9,855 nucleotides of DNA from JABDIY01 sp041576015 (GTDB taxonomy: Bacteria > Actinomycetota > Acidimicrobiia > Acidimicrobiales > SZUA-35): positions 1 to 9,855 of the forward strand of contig JBFGLT010000117.1 in the NCBI GenBank assembly GCA_041576015.1, written 5' to 3'. The position numbers and the translations under genes were made by a program. Of this stretch, positions 1 to 5,587 are shown piece after piece (the stretch's first letter is position 1; every line of letters begins with the position of its first letter). The notes under the pieces were generated by a model. That model was not told the origin of the DNA, did not search any database, and saw nothing but the letters and a program-made list of their open reading frames with translations.

Positions 1-673
1 CGCCGGCCACCCTCTCGTGGAGGAACCGACGGGGCCTCTCCCGGCGGCCCGTGACGACGACGTCGTCGGGCACCTCGATCCCCGCCGTGATCCGAGCCAC
101 CACCGCCATTCGTTCGCCGGTGGCCGCCGAGGCCCGGAGGCCAACCTCACGACCCCCGGGGAACCGACTCCTGGCGATGAGGTCGTCGATCGCCGGATGG
201 GTGACCAGGCACCGCTCGGGGGCGAACGGTGTGTGGCTGCGGCGCCGGCGGTAGGCGAGGTGTCCGTCGTCGTCGACCAGCATGCGCACGCCGGTGCGGT
301 AGGCGACGGCCGGGAGTTCCGGACCCGGACCGAGGGCGATCGACGCAGTGTCGAGGCGTCCGACGCGGCGAAGGGCGTCCTCCACGATGGCCACCCGCAG
401 GCGGGTTTGGGCCGATGGGGCGATGAACTGCCAGTTGCACCCACCACATGCGCCTTCGGCGTACGGGCAGGGGGGCGCAATTCGGTCCGGCGATGGGTCG
501 AGGACCTCGACGACGGTCCCCTCGGCGTGGCCGGCCTTCTGCCTGGTCAGTTCCACCAGGACGCGCTCGGGGGGGACGGCCCCGGACACGAAGGTCACGC
601 GTCCATCGGAGTCGACGCCCAGGGCCCGGCCACCCACCGCGATCCGGTCGACGGTGAGTTCCACCTCTGTCAT
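1..673 (-). CDS. TrmA/RumA(RlmD)-family RNA m5U methyltransferase, N-terminal part (3' end outside window)
   Basis: This gene encodes the first 224 residues of a SAM-dependent RNA uracil-C5 methyltransferase of the TrmA/RumA family. An N-terminal TRAM-like RNA-binding beta-barrel (about residues 1-60, start MTEVELTVDRIAVGGRALG) is followed by the iron-sulfur cluster motif CPYAEGACGGCNWQ. The four likely 4Fe-4S ligands are C69, C76, C79 and C155, in the family's CX6CX2C...C layout. The SAM-binding methyltransferase domain with its catalytic Cys lies beyond base 1, so I cannot tell whether the target is 23S rRNA or tRNA. The start ATG at 673 is chosen because the TRAM domain begins there; the ATG ten bases further upstream on this strand is followed after two codons by an in-frame stop. 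A -10-like CAGTAT ends 6 nt before the start, suggesting a leaderless message. It diverges from rpe with 18 bp between start codons. No stop codon falls within the window. Confidence 0.9.
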   Translation of the reverse strand, partial: MTEVELTVDRIAVGGRALGVDSDGRVTFVSGAVPPERVLVELTRQKAGHAEGTVVEVLDPSPDRIAPPCPYAEGACGGCNWQFIAPSAQTRLRVAIVEDALRRVGRLDTASIALGPGPELPAVAYRTGVRMLVDDDGHLAYRRRRSHTPFAPERCLVTHPAIDDLIARSRFPGGREVGLRASAATGERMAVVARITAGIEVPDDVVVTGRRERPRRFLHERVAG

Positions 674-677
674 GGCC

Positions 678-686
678 CCATACTGG
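678..686. promoter_or_regulatory. symmetric -10 element shared by two divergent leaderless genes
   Basis: The 18-bp gap between the divergent start codons contains CCATACTGG. On the plus strand CATACT (679-684) ends 7 nt before the rpe ATG. On the minus strand CAGTAT (680-685) ends 6 nt before the methyltransferase ATG. Both resemble a TAnnnT -10 hexamer at leaderless spacing. There is no room for a 5' leader or Shine-Dalgarno sequence in either direction, and any -35 elements must lie inside the opposing gene. Promoter function is inferred from spacing and symmetry only. Confidence 0.5.
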
Positions 687-691
687 CGCCC

Positions 692-1402
692 ATGCCCAGC
701 GATTCAGCGTCGAAGCCTGCCATCAAGATCGTCCCCTCGGTCCTCCCCGCCGACTTCGCCCGTCTCGGCGACGCGTGTCAGGCCCTCGAGAACGCGGGAG
801 TGGACCGGATCCAGTTCGACGTGATGGACGGCCGGTTCGTCCCGAACCTCACGTTCGGCCCCGACGTCATCGCATCGGTTCGCGACGCTGTGTCGGTGCC
901 TTTCGAGGCCCACCTGATGATCGAGGAGCCCGATCATCTCCTCAGCCGGTTCGTCGAGGCCGGCTGCCAGCTGATCATCGTGCACGAGGAGGCGTGCCGA
1001 CACCTGCACCGCACGCTGTCGACCATCCGCCAGCTCGGGGCCGGCGCCGCGGTCGCTCTGAATCCGCACACCCCGGTCGACCGGGTCGCCCACGTACTCG
1101 ATCTCGTCGATCTGGTGCTGGTCATGACGGTGAACCCGGGCTTTGGAGGCCAGACATACTTGGCCAGCATGGAGCCGAAGGTCACCGCCGCCCGGCGCCT
1201 CCTCGACACCGCCGGCCACTGGATCGATCTCGAGGTCGACGGTGGGATCGGTGCTGGCACCGCCGGTGGCGCAGCGGCCGCCGGGGCCAACGTGTTGATC
1301 TCGGGTTCGGCGCTGTTCCGGCATCCCGACGGCCTCGACGCAGCGGTTGCCGAACTCCGGACGCTGGCCGTCGCCGCCTACGGGTCAGCGCTGTCGCCGT
1401 AG
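692..1402 (+). CDS. rpe: ribulose-phosphate 3-epimerase
   Basis: Cytosolic TIM-barrel enzyme of the pentose phosphate pathway that interconverts D-ribulose 5-phosphate and D-xylulose 5-phosphate. At 236 residues it has the usual length. Family blocks appear in order: IVPSVLPADFARLG (13-26), FDVMDGRFVPNLTFG (42-56), HLMIEEP (74-80), VNPGFGGQ (148-155), and EVDGGI (181-186) with the phosphate-binding GSALFR (205-210). D43 and D183 fit the catalytic aspartates and H74 a metal ligand. The position two before D43, normally a metal-binding His (HxDxMDG), is Gln41 here. The open frame extends upstream to base 17, but that part is antisense to the methyltransferase gene, and the family's N-terminus begins at the ATG at 692. 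It converges on clpP, with 7 bp between stop codons. Confidence 0.95.
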   Translation: MPSDSASKPAIKIVPSVLPADFARLGDACQALENAGVDRIQFDVMDGRFVPNLTFGPDVIASVRDAVSVPFEAHLMIEEPDHLLSRFVEAGCQLIIVHEEACRHLHRTLSTIRQLGAGAAVALNPHTPVDRVAHVLDLVDLVLVMTVNPGFGGQTYLASMEPKVTAARRLLDTAGHWIDLEVDGGIGAGTAGGAAAAGANVLISGSALFRHPDGLDAAVAELRTLAVAAYGSALSP

Positions 1403-1428
1403 GACTCGGTCAGACAGCGCTGTCGCCG
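1386..1428. repeat. 14-bp direct repeat spanning the convergent rpe/clpP ends; possible two-way hairpin terminator
   Basis: CAGCGCTGTCGCCG occurs at 1386-1399 and again at 1415-1428. The first copy encodes the last residues of Rpe; the second, read on the other strand, encodes the last residues of ClpP. Because CAGCGCTG is self-complementary, the copies can also pair as a 10-bp stem (1386-1395 with 1413-1422) whose 17-nt loop carries both stop codons. The second copy alone is a perfect 12-bp palindrome (1413-1424). No T-tract follows on either strand, so intrinsic termination is only a possibility. Confidence 0.55.
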
Positions 1429-2021
1429 GCGAGTTCCCCGGCCTTGGTGATCACGCGGTCGAACAAGCCGTACTCCTGGGCCTCATGAGCTGTGAACCAT
1501 TTGTCGCGGTCTGAATCGCGCTCGATCTCCTCGACGGTGCGGCCGGAGTGGAACGCGATCAACTCGGCCATCTGTCGCTTGATCTTGATCAGGTTCTCGG
1601 CCTGGATGGCGATGTCGGAGGCCTGGCCCTGAATCCCGGCCGACGGTTGGTGCATCAGGATGCGGGCGTGGGGAAGGGCGAATCGCTTGCCCGCGGCGCC
1701 GGCGGTGAGGAGGAACTGACCCATGGAAGCGCCGAGCCCGAGGCAGACCGTGGCGACGTCGGGCTTGACGAACTGCATGGTGTCGTAGATGGCCATCCCG
1801 GCGGTGACCGAACCGCCCGGCGAGTTGATGTAGAGCCAGATGTCTCGCTCGTTGTTCTCGCCGGCCAGGTAGAGCATCTGGGCAGCGATCTGATTGGCGA
1901 TAGTGTCGTCGACCTGGGAGCCGAGGAACACGATGCGTTCCTTCAGCAACTGGGTGTAGATGTCGAACCCGAAACCGCTCCACGGGGCGTCGGCGGTGGG
2001 GAGTCCTGGGATGGTCGTCAT
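1410..2021 (-). CDS. clpP: ATP-dependent Clp protease proteolytic subunit (ClpP1-like)
   Basis: Serine protease subunit that forms the tetradecameric ClpP barrel and degrades proteins fed by Clp ATPases in the cytosol. It has 203 residues, a normal length. The catalytic triad is S99 (in GASMGQ), H124 (in ILMHQPSAG) and D173 (in DSDRDKWF), with family-typical spacing of 25 and 49 residues. The oxyanion loop INSPGGSV is at 65-72. The segments ALPHARILMHQP and IERDSDRDKWFTA are closer to mycobacterial ClpP1 than ClpP2 as I recall them. The start ATG at 2021 puts the -10-like TAGCCT exactly 6 nt upstream, as expected for a leaderless message. It lies 20 bp after rdgB on the same strand and could also be read from the rph promoter. 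No clpP paralogue, clpX or tig is visible nearby. Confidence 0.95.
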   Translation of the reverse strand: MTTIPGLPTADAPWSGFGFDIYTQLLKERIVFLGSQVDDTIANQIAAQMLYLAGENNERDIWLYINSPGGSVTAGMAIYDTMQFVKPDVATVCLGLGASMGQFLLTAGAAGKRFALPHARILMHQPSAGIQGQASDIAIQAENLIKIKRQMAELIAFHSGRTVEEIERDSDRDKWFTAHEAQEYGLFDRVITKAGELAGDSAV

Positions 2022-2033
2022 GCCTCAAGGCTA
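2022..2033 (-). promoter_or_regulatory. putative leaderless -10 element of clpP
   Basis: TAGCCT (2033 to 2028 on the minus strand) matches TAnnnT and ends 6 nt before the clpP ATG. The GAGG at 2027-2023 is only about one base from the ATG, too close to act as a Shine-Dalgarno sequence. I see no convincing -35. The element sits in the 20-bp rdgB-clpP gap, so clpP may have its own promoter inside the operon. Confidence 0.45.
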
Positions 2034-2041
2034 CTCACCGG

Positions 2042-2647
2042 TCAGGCCGGTCCACCCCGGCCGGCGGTCCCCTCTGCACCGGATTCGGTCGGGAGCGACG
2101 CCGTCAGTTCGGCGACCAGAGCCCGGAGCGCCCGGCCCCGGTGGGACAGGCTGCCCTTCTCAGTCGAGCTCATCTCAGCGAACGTGCGACCGTCTCCGCC
2201 GTCGGGCACGAACACCGGATCGTAGCCGAATCCCCCCTTCCCCGCGGGAGCGGTGGCGATCGAGCCGTCGCACACCCCCTCGACGACGAGGTCAGGCCGG
2301 TCGCCCGGAAACGCCACGGCGATGACGGTTCGGAAACGGGCGGTGCGGTCTTGGCGGTCCTGGAGTTCGACGAGCAAGCGCTCCCACCCTCCATAGCGGG
2401 CGGTCAGCACGCCGGGTCGTCCGCCGAGGGCGTCGACGAACAGGCCGGTGTCGTCGGCGATGGCCGGCGACCCGGTCGCCGCCGCCACCTCGCCGGCTTT
2501 CTTGATGGCGTTGCCCTCGAGGGTGCGGGCGTCCTCCACCGTGGCCGGGAGGCCGGCGGGCCGGGCCACGACGTCGGCCTGTCCCTTGAGGAGTTCCCGC
2601 AGTTCGTCGACCTTGCCGGGGTTCTCGGTGGCCAGGACCAACCGCAT
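2042..2647 (-). CDS. rdgB: non-canonical purine NTP pyrophosphatase (RdgB/HAM1, dITP/XTPase)
   Basis: Cytosolic house-cleaning enzyme that hydrolyses dITP, ITP and XTP to monophosphates plus pyrophosphate, keeping deaminated purines out of nucleic acids. The 201-residue product shows the HAM1 blocks in order: ATENPGKVDEL (6-16), LEGNAIKKA (43-51), AIADDTGLFVDALGG (63-77) with the catalytic acidic pair D65/D66, GFGYDPVF (139-146) and SHRGRAL (168-174). The usual ENA motif reads GNA (G45), and the loop after ARYGG is shorter than in E. coli RdgB. The open frame runs further upstream but is antisense-free overlap with rph; the ATG at 2647 is chosen because it matches the family N-terminus and shares one base with the rph stop (TGATG), implying translational coupling. 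The last 20 or so residues are Gly/Ala-rich and probably disordered. Confidence 0.94.
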   Translation of the reverse strand: MRLVLATENPGKVDELRELLKGQADVVARPAGLPATVEDARTLEGNAIKKAGEVAAATGSPAIADDTGLFVDALGGRPGVLTARYGGWERLLVELQDRQDRTARFRTVIAVAFPGDRPDLVVEGVCDGSIATAPAGKGGFGYDPVFVPDGGDGRTFAEMSSTEKGSLSHRGRALRALVAELTASLPTESGAEGTAGRGGPA

Positions 2648-3366
2648 CACGAGGATGTTGCCCTGGGCGGCGGTGGGTCGGCGGTGAGCGACCGCTGCGC
2701 ATCGGTGATGGTGGCGATCCCCGCCGTCGCCAGGTCGAGCAGCGAATTGAGCTGCTCCCGGCTGAAGACCTGTCCCTCGGCGGTGCCCTGCACCTCGATC
2801 AAGTGACCGCGCCCGGTCATTACGACGTTCATGTCGACCTCGGCAGCGGCATCCTCGGCGTAGGGCAGGTCGAGGCGGGCCTCGCCGTCGACGATGCCGA
2901 CGCTGATCGCCGCGCACGAGTCCGTCAAGGGATCGACGCCGATGGCAAGCCGGCTGATGGCATCGTGTAGGGCGACATAGCCACCGCAGATCGCGGCCGT
3001 GCGGGTCCCTCCATCGGCCTGCAGCACGTCGCAGTCGACGGTGATGCTCCGCTCGCCGAGCTTGGCGAGATCGACGACCGCCCGCAGGCTGCGCCCGATC
3101 AACCGCTGGATCTCCTGGTCCCGTCCCGACACCCGCCGGCGGATCCGTTCCTGACTGGAGCCGGGCAGCATGCTGTACTCGGCGGTCACCCAGCCCCTGC
3201 CCGTGTTGCGCATCCATCGGGGAACTTCCTCCTCGACCGACGCCGTGCAGAGCACATGGGTGCGACCGAACCTGACCAGCACCGAACCGTCGGCCATGTC
3301 GGTGAAGTCACGGTCGAAGGACAGGGGACGCAGTTGGTCGTTGGCGCGGGCGTCGGGGCGGGGCAT
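2647..3366 (-). CDS. rph: ribonuclease PH
   Basis: Phosphorolytic 3'-5' exoribonuclease that trims the 3' ends of tRNA precursors, using phosphate and releasing nucleoside diphosphates; it works as a hexamer in the cytosol. The 239-residue product aligns with E. coli RNase PH throughout: the N-terminus RPDARANDQLRPLSF, GSVLVRFGRTHVLCTASVE (27-45), GWVTAEYSMLPGS (58-70), EIQRLIGRSLRA (85-96), CDVLQADGGTRTA (112-124) with phosphate-binding TRT, and EDAAAEVDMNVVMT (171-184) with the catalytic acidic residues D172/D178. R82 fits the phosphate-contacting Arg (R86 in E. coli), but the Thr that usually follows it is D83. First gene of the minus-strand run rph-rdgB-clpP. The start ATG at 3366 has TAGTCT 8 nt upstream. 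Confidence 0.96.
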   Translation of the reverse strand: MPRPDARANDQLRPLSFDRDFTDMADGSVLVRFGRTHVLCTASVEEEVPRWMRNTGRGWVTAEYSMLPGSSQERIRRRVSGRDQEIQRLIGRSLRAVVDLAKLGERSITVDCDVLQADGGTRTAAICGGYVALHDAISRLAIGVDPLTDSCAAISVGIVDGEARLDLPYAEDAAAEVDMNVVMTGRGHLIEVQGTAEGQVFSREQLNSLLDLATAGIATITDAQRSLTADPPPPRATSS

Positions 3367-3380
3367 GGCAGACGAGACTA
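3367..3380 (-). promoter_or_regulatory. putative leaderless -10 element of rph
   Basis: TAGTCT (3380 to 3375 on the minus strand) ends 8 nt before the rph ATG, with no Shine-Dalgarno sequence between. The same hexamer, in the longer context GCTAGTCTCG with one base differing at the 5' flank, lies just upstream of the acyl-CoA ligase gene at 9631. I do not see a good -35. Would drive rph and rdgB, possibly clpP. Confidence 0.45.
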
Positions 3381-3417
3381 GCTTCGGCGCCGGCGCCGGG
3401 TTGCGGTCCCAAGGGAC

Positions 3418-3454
3418 AAAAAGGCAGAGCGCCGGACATGGTGTCCGGCGCTCT
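3418..3454 (-). terminator. intrinsic terminator, minus orientation, with no annotated gene in front of it
   Basis: A perfect 13-bp inverted repeat (3426-3438 with 3442-3454) leaves a 3-nt loop. Read on the minus strand it is followed by GCC and then five Ts (3422-3418). On the plus strand no T-tract follows, so it is oriented to end minus-strand transcription. It sits just upstream of the rph promoter, in the gap between divergent rph and the DUF389 gene. It must therefore end a separate minus-strand transcript starting somewhere below about 3735, or block antisense read-through. Confidence 0.8.
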
Positions 3455-3620
3455 CAGTCATCACCCACGAACTGCGTGAACGCACTGTGGCACACCGGAA
3501 TCAGCGCTGGGAAGCGATCGGGCACAAGCACCCATCAAGTCCAGGTCGATCTGATCCATCGCGCCCGAGCGGCGGGGAAGGGCTGCTCAGCAGTCTCCTA
3601 CTCTTGACAACGACGGCGTT
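3455..3620 (-). ncRNA. candidate small transcript ending at the terminator (identity unknown)
   Basis: The minus-strand terminator downstream implies an RNA here. Directly before the terminator is a second possible stem-loop (3465-3490: CCAC/GTGG outer pairs, TGCG/CGCA inner pairs around a TTCA loop). Another small one is at about 3583-3593 (CTGC/GCAG). A 32-codon frame on this strand (3559 to 3461) starts with ATG and ends in two adjacent TGA codons just before the terminator, but it has no Shine-Dalgarno sequence or upstream -10 and its codon use is unlike the neighbouring genes. I do not recognise SRP RNA, 6S, tmRNA, RNase P RNA, a tRNA or a known riboswitch. The 5' end is a guess. Confidence 0.25.
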
Positions 3621-3722
3621 TGGTCCGCTCGGGTCGCCGTCGGCCACCCACCGCGAGATTCCGGGGGTTTCCACCCAGGTTCGCTCGGTACCCATACCCA
3701 TTCCCATTCGCGAGATCCGATT
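3621..3722. other. remainder of the rph/DUF389 intergenic region, upstream of the DUF389 promoter
   Basis: With the terminator and candidate transcript above, this completes the gap of about 355 bp (3381-3735). It holds two copies of CGCGAGAT (3652-3659 and 3709-3716, 57 bp apart), two of AGGTTC (about 3677-3682 and 3724-3729), and a short tandem repeat at 3691-3708. The plus frame of the DUF389 gene stays open through here, but the deduced residues look non-coding. No gene is recognisable. Confidence 0.4.
3691..3708. repeat. three tandem CCCAT[A/T] hexamers upstream of the DUF389 gene
   Basis: CCCATA, CCCATT, CCCATT follow one another without spacing and end 14 bp before the putative -10 hexamer, where a -35 element would be expected. 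They could be a binding site for an activator or repressor, or simply a local repeat. Confidence 0.5.
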
Positions 3723-3728
3723 TAGGTT
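3723..3728 (+). promoter_or_regulatory. putative leaderless -10 element of the DUF389 gene
   Basis: TAGGTT matches TAnnnT and ends 7 nt before the ATG at 3736. No Shine-Dalgarno sequence lies between them. The expected -35 position (about 3700-3705) holds part of the CCCAT repeat rather than a TTGACA-like hexamer. Confidence 0.45.
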
Positions 3729-3735
3729 CCCACGC

Positions 3736-4869
3736 ATGGCCGCAAGGGAGAAGCTGCTGCATCCGCTGGAGGGAGGTCTGGCGGCACTAGCCGATGCTCG
3801 TCTACGCATCGATCCCCTCGGGGCCACCGAACGCCGTCGGATCGTCCTGGGTCTGTTCCCCGAGGGTGCCCGACGGAAGCCGTTCCTCCACCGGTTCTAC
3901 AGCCTGATGACGCTGTCGGTGCTCATCGCCGTCTTCGGGCTCCTCGCCGACTCGACCGCCGTGGTGATCGGGGCCATGCTGGTCGCCCCGCTGATGGCGC
4001 CGGTGCTCGGCGTGGCCGCTGCGCTGGTGATGGACTGGCCGGAGCGAACCTTCTGGTCGCTGTGGGTCACCGCCAGCGGGGCGGTGCTGGCGATCGCGGT
4101 GGCGGCGCTCGTGTCGTGGCTGATGCCCGGCGACCCCCAACCACTCCCGAATGAGCTGCTGTCCAGGACTTCACCACGCCTGGTCGATCTCGGCGTCGCT
4201 CTCGTGGCGGGCGCCGCCGGTGCATACTCGCATGTGCGACGTCAAGCAGGCGATGCGATCATCGGTGTGGCCGTCGCCGTCGCCCTCATCCCTCCACTGG
4301 CGGCGATCGGCATCACCCTCGAACTGGGCGAATGGCAGATGGTGGCGGGATCGAGCCTGCTGTTTCTCGCCAACGTCATCGGCATCATCACTGCGGGTGC
4401 CCTGACCTTCATTCTCTTCGGCCTGGTTCCGAACGGACGCCTCTTCCAGACCCGCCAGCCGATCGCTCGACGGCTGAGGATGACGGTGCTGACGACCGTT
4501 CTGGTGGTCGCTCCGCTCCAGATCATCGACGAGTGGCGGCCGACGCCGGCGATGAGCTCCACGCTCGGACAAGCCCTGGTGACCGATGTGGTCAGTGGCT
4601 GGCGGGCCGATGTTCGCATCATCGCGCTGACCATCGATGATCTGGTCGCCGAGAACGAACCACCGACGGTTCACCTCACCCTGGCCAGCAGCGCTCCGCC
4701 GGGCCAGACCCTCGGCGTCGACCTTCTGGCCGACCGGCTCAGCGAGGAGTTCGGGTCGTCGGTGCACGTGATCGTCACATCGGTCGAAAGCAATGTCGAA
4801 ACCGCCCAGACGATCGTGGACGAGGACGACCCCTCAACCCGATCGCCCCTTGCCCGGAAGGGAGAGTGA
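3736..4869 (+). CDS. DUF389 family integral membrane protein
   Basis: A 377-residue polytopic membrane protein of the DUF389 family (TIGR00341-like 'hydrophobic domain'), whose biochemical function is not established. About six or seven hydrophobic segments are visible, roughly at 53-71, 74-99, 108-129, 149-166, 175-196, 203-229 and 246-262. The family hallmarks are FYSLMTLSVLIAVFGLLADS followed by TAVVIGAMLVAPLMAPVLG, then VALVAGAAGAYS (154-165) and GVAVAVALIPPLAAIGI (177-193). A soluble C-terminal tail of about 110 residues (265-377) has mixed alpha/beta character and ends in an acidic stretch. The open frame reaches back to 3487, but the ATG at 3736 begins the first credible coding residues and has a -10 element 7 nt upstream. 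It heads a plus-strand run with the next gene 1 bp away and a DNA ligase after that. Confidence 0.9.
   Translation: MAAREKLLHPLEGGLAALADARLRIDPLGATERRRIVLGLFPEGARRKPFLHRFYSLMTLSVLIAVFGLLADSTAVVIGAMLVAPLMAPVLGVAAALVMDWPERTFWSLWVTASGAVLAIAVAALVSWLMPGDPQPLPNELLSRTSPRLVDLGVALVAGAAGAYSHVRRQAGDAIIGVAVAVALIPPLAAIGITLELGEWQMVAGSSLLFLANVIGIITAGALTFILFGLVPNGRLFQTRQPIARRLRMTVLTTVLVVAPLQIIDEWRPTPAMSSTLGQALVTDVVSGWRADVRIIALTIDDLVAENEPPTVHLTLASSAPPGQTLGVDLLADRLSEEFGSSVHVIVTSVESNVETAQTIVDEDDPSTRSPLARKGE
4859..4864 (+). promoter_or_regulatory. Shine-Dalgarno sequence for the gene at 4871
   Basis: AGGGAG lies 6 nt before the ATG at 4871, inside the end of the DUF389 gene. The junction reads TGAGATG, so the ATG follows the DUF389 stop by one base. 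This fixes the start and fits coupled translation in an operon, in contrast to the leaderless first genes. Confidence 0.6.
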
Positions 4870-4870
4870 G

Positions 4871-5587
4871 ATGCATCGAATCCCCCTCGCCACGTTCACC
4901 TGGCAGAGAACCGAACCCCGCCTGGAGCTCCACCCGGCGACGATCAACCTGTTCCTCCCGAGCCGGATCGGCGATCTTCCGTGGTTGCTGCCCCGGGACG
5001 AGGTCGCCGTCGTGGACACTCGCGACCCCATCGCGGCGCCAGCCGAGGACTGGGGGTGTGCCGGGTACTCGCCGGCCGACTTCCTCCACCTCGAGGTGCC
5101 GTACTTCGTCACGTCGACAGCCGCTTCGCCCCCCACGACCGGGTTGCTGTTCCACGAGCCGCGGACCCATCCGGTGCTCGGCCGGCTCGACGGCTTTCTC
5201 GTGCGCGAGGCGCATCCCGGTCAGCTCGTCGACCTGGCCGCCGCACTAGGGCTCGAGACCGCCCACGATCTCACATGGTTCGCAGACCACCGCCGGACGA
5301 TGCCCCCGGGCGTCGCTTCCGTGCGCTCCACGTTCCGCCGCGTGGAGAATGCTGGCGTTGCGTCAGCTGCTGCCGGCGGTGGTCTGTTTTTCCTCGCCGC
5401 CGGTCAGAACGTCCATCACAAGACCGGCCGGATCGGCCTTCTGATGTTGATCGGCGGTGCCGGAGTAGCGGTTGCGTCGGACTGGATCGGGCGGCATCGT
5501 CAACTCGATGCCATCGACTCGAGGGACTCCGTTGAGCGTGCTGGTGACCGCCTCGAGGCGAGCGGCAACCACCGCCGCTCGAACTGA
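4871..5587 (+). CDS. hypothetical protein with two C-terminal membrane segments
   Basis: I do not recognise this 238-residue protein. The N-terminal 140 or so residues look soluble and beta-rich, with a pattern (RLELHPATINLFLPSR, then DEVAVVD, later LLFHEP and GFLVREAHPGQLVDLAAALG) that loosely recalls bacterial PH-like domains; that comparison is weak. Two hydrophobic stretches follow, about 161-178 (small-residue-rich) and 187-204 (GLLMLIGGAGVAVASDWI), and then a charged tail. High GC at third positions supports a real gene. Start: ATG with AGGGAG 6 nt upstream, one base after the DUF389 stop. Its last 56 bases overlap the start of the ligase gene. A membrane partner of the DUF389 protein is the simplest reading of the context, but it is inference. 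Confidence 0.75.
   Translation: MHRIPLATFTWQRTEPRLELHPATINLFLPSRIGDLPWLLPRDEVAVVDTRDPIAAPAEDWGCAGYSPADFLHLEVPYFVTSTAASPPTTGLLFHEPRTHPVLGRLDGFLVREAHPGQLVDLAAALGLETAHDLTWFADHRRTMPPGVASVRSTFRRVENAGVASAAAGGGLFFLAAGQNVHHKTGRIGLLMLIGGAGVAVASDWIGRHRQLDAIDSRDSVERAGDRLEASGNHRRSN
5521..5526 (+). promoter_or_regulatory. Shine-Dalgarno sequence supporting a TTG start for the ligase
   Basis: GAGGGA is followed by 5 nt and then TTG at 5532, in frame with the ligase. The in-frame ATGs at 5472 and 5508 have no comparable sequence in front. TTG also lies within two residues of where I expect the family N-terminus. Confidence 0.5.

Noticed and set aside
17..691. Upstream extension of the rpe frame by 225 codons
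   Set aside because: This stretch is antisense to the methyltransferase with its 4Fe-4S motif. Rpe proteins start close to the IVPSVL block, matching the ATG at 692.
2648..3217. Upstream extension of the rdgB frame by 190 codons
   Set aside because: It is the out-of-frame shadow of rph on the same strand. The HAM1 N-terminus begins at the ATG at 2647.
3461..3559. 32-codon minus-strand frame as an annotated protein
   Set aside because: It has no Shine-Dalgarno or -10 element near the ATG, its codon use is unlike the neighbouring genes, and a frame this short arises readily by chance. It is kept only as part of the candidate-transcript finding.
3604..3609. TTGACA as a -35 element on the plus strand
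   Set aside because: No -10-like hexamer lies 16-18 bp downstream, and it is more than 100 bp from the DUF389 start, which has a nearer -10.
3487..3735. Upstream extension of the DUF389 frame by 83 codons
   Set aside because: The residues are not protein-like (runs such as PIPIPI from the CCCAT repeat), there is no ribosome site, and a -10 element sits just before the ATG at 3736.
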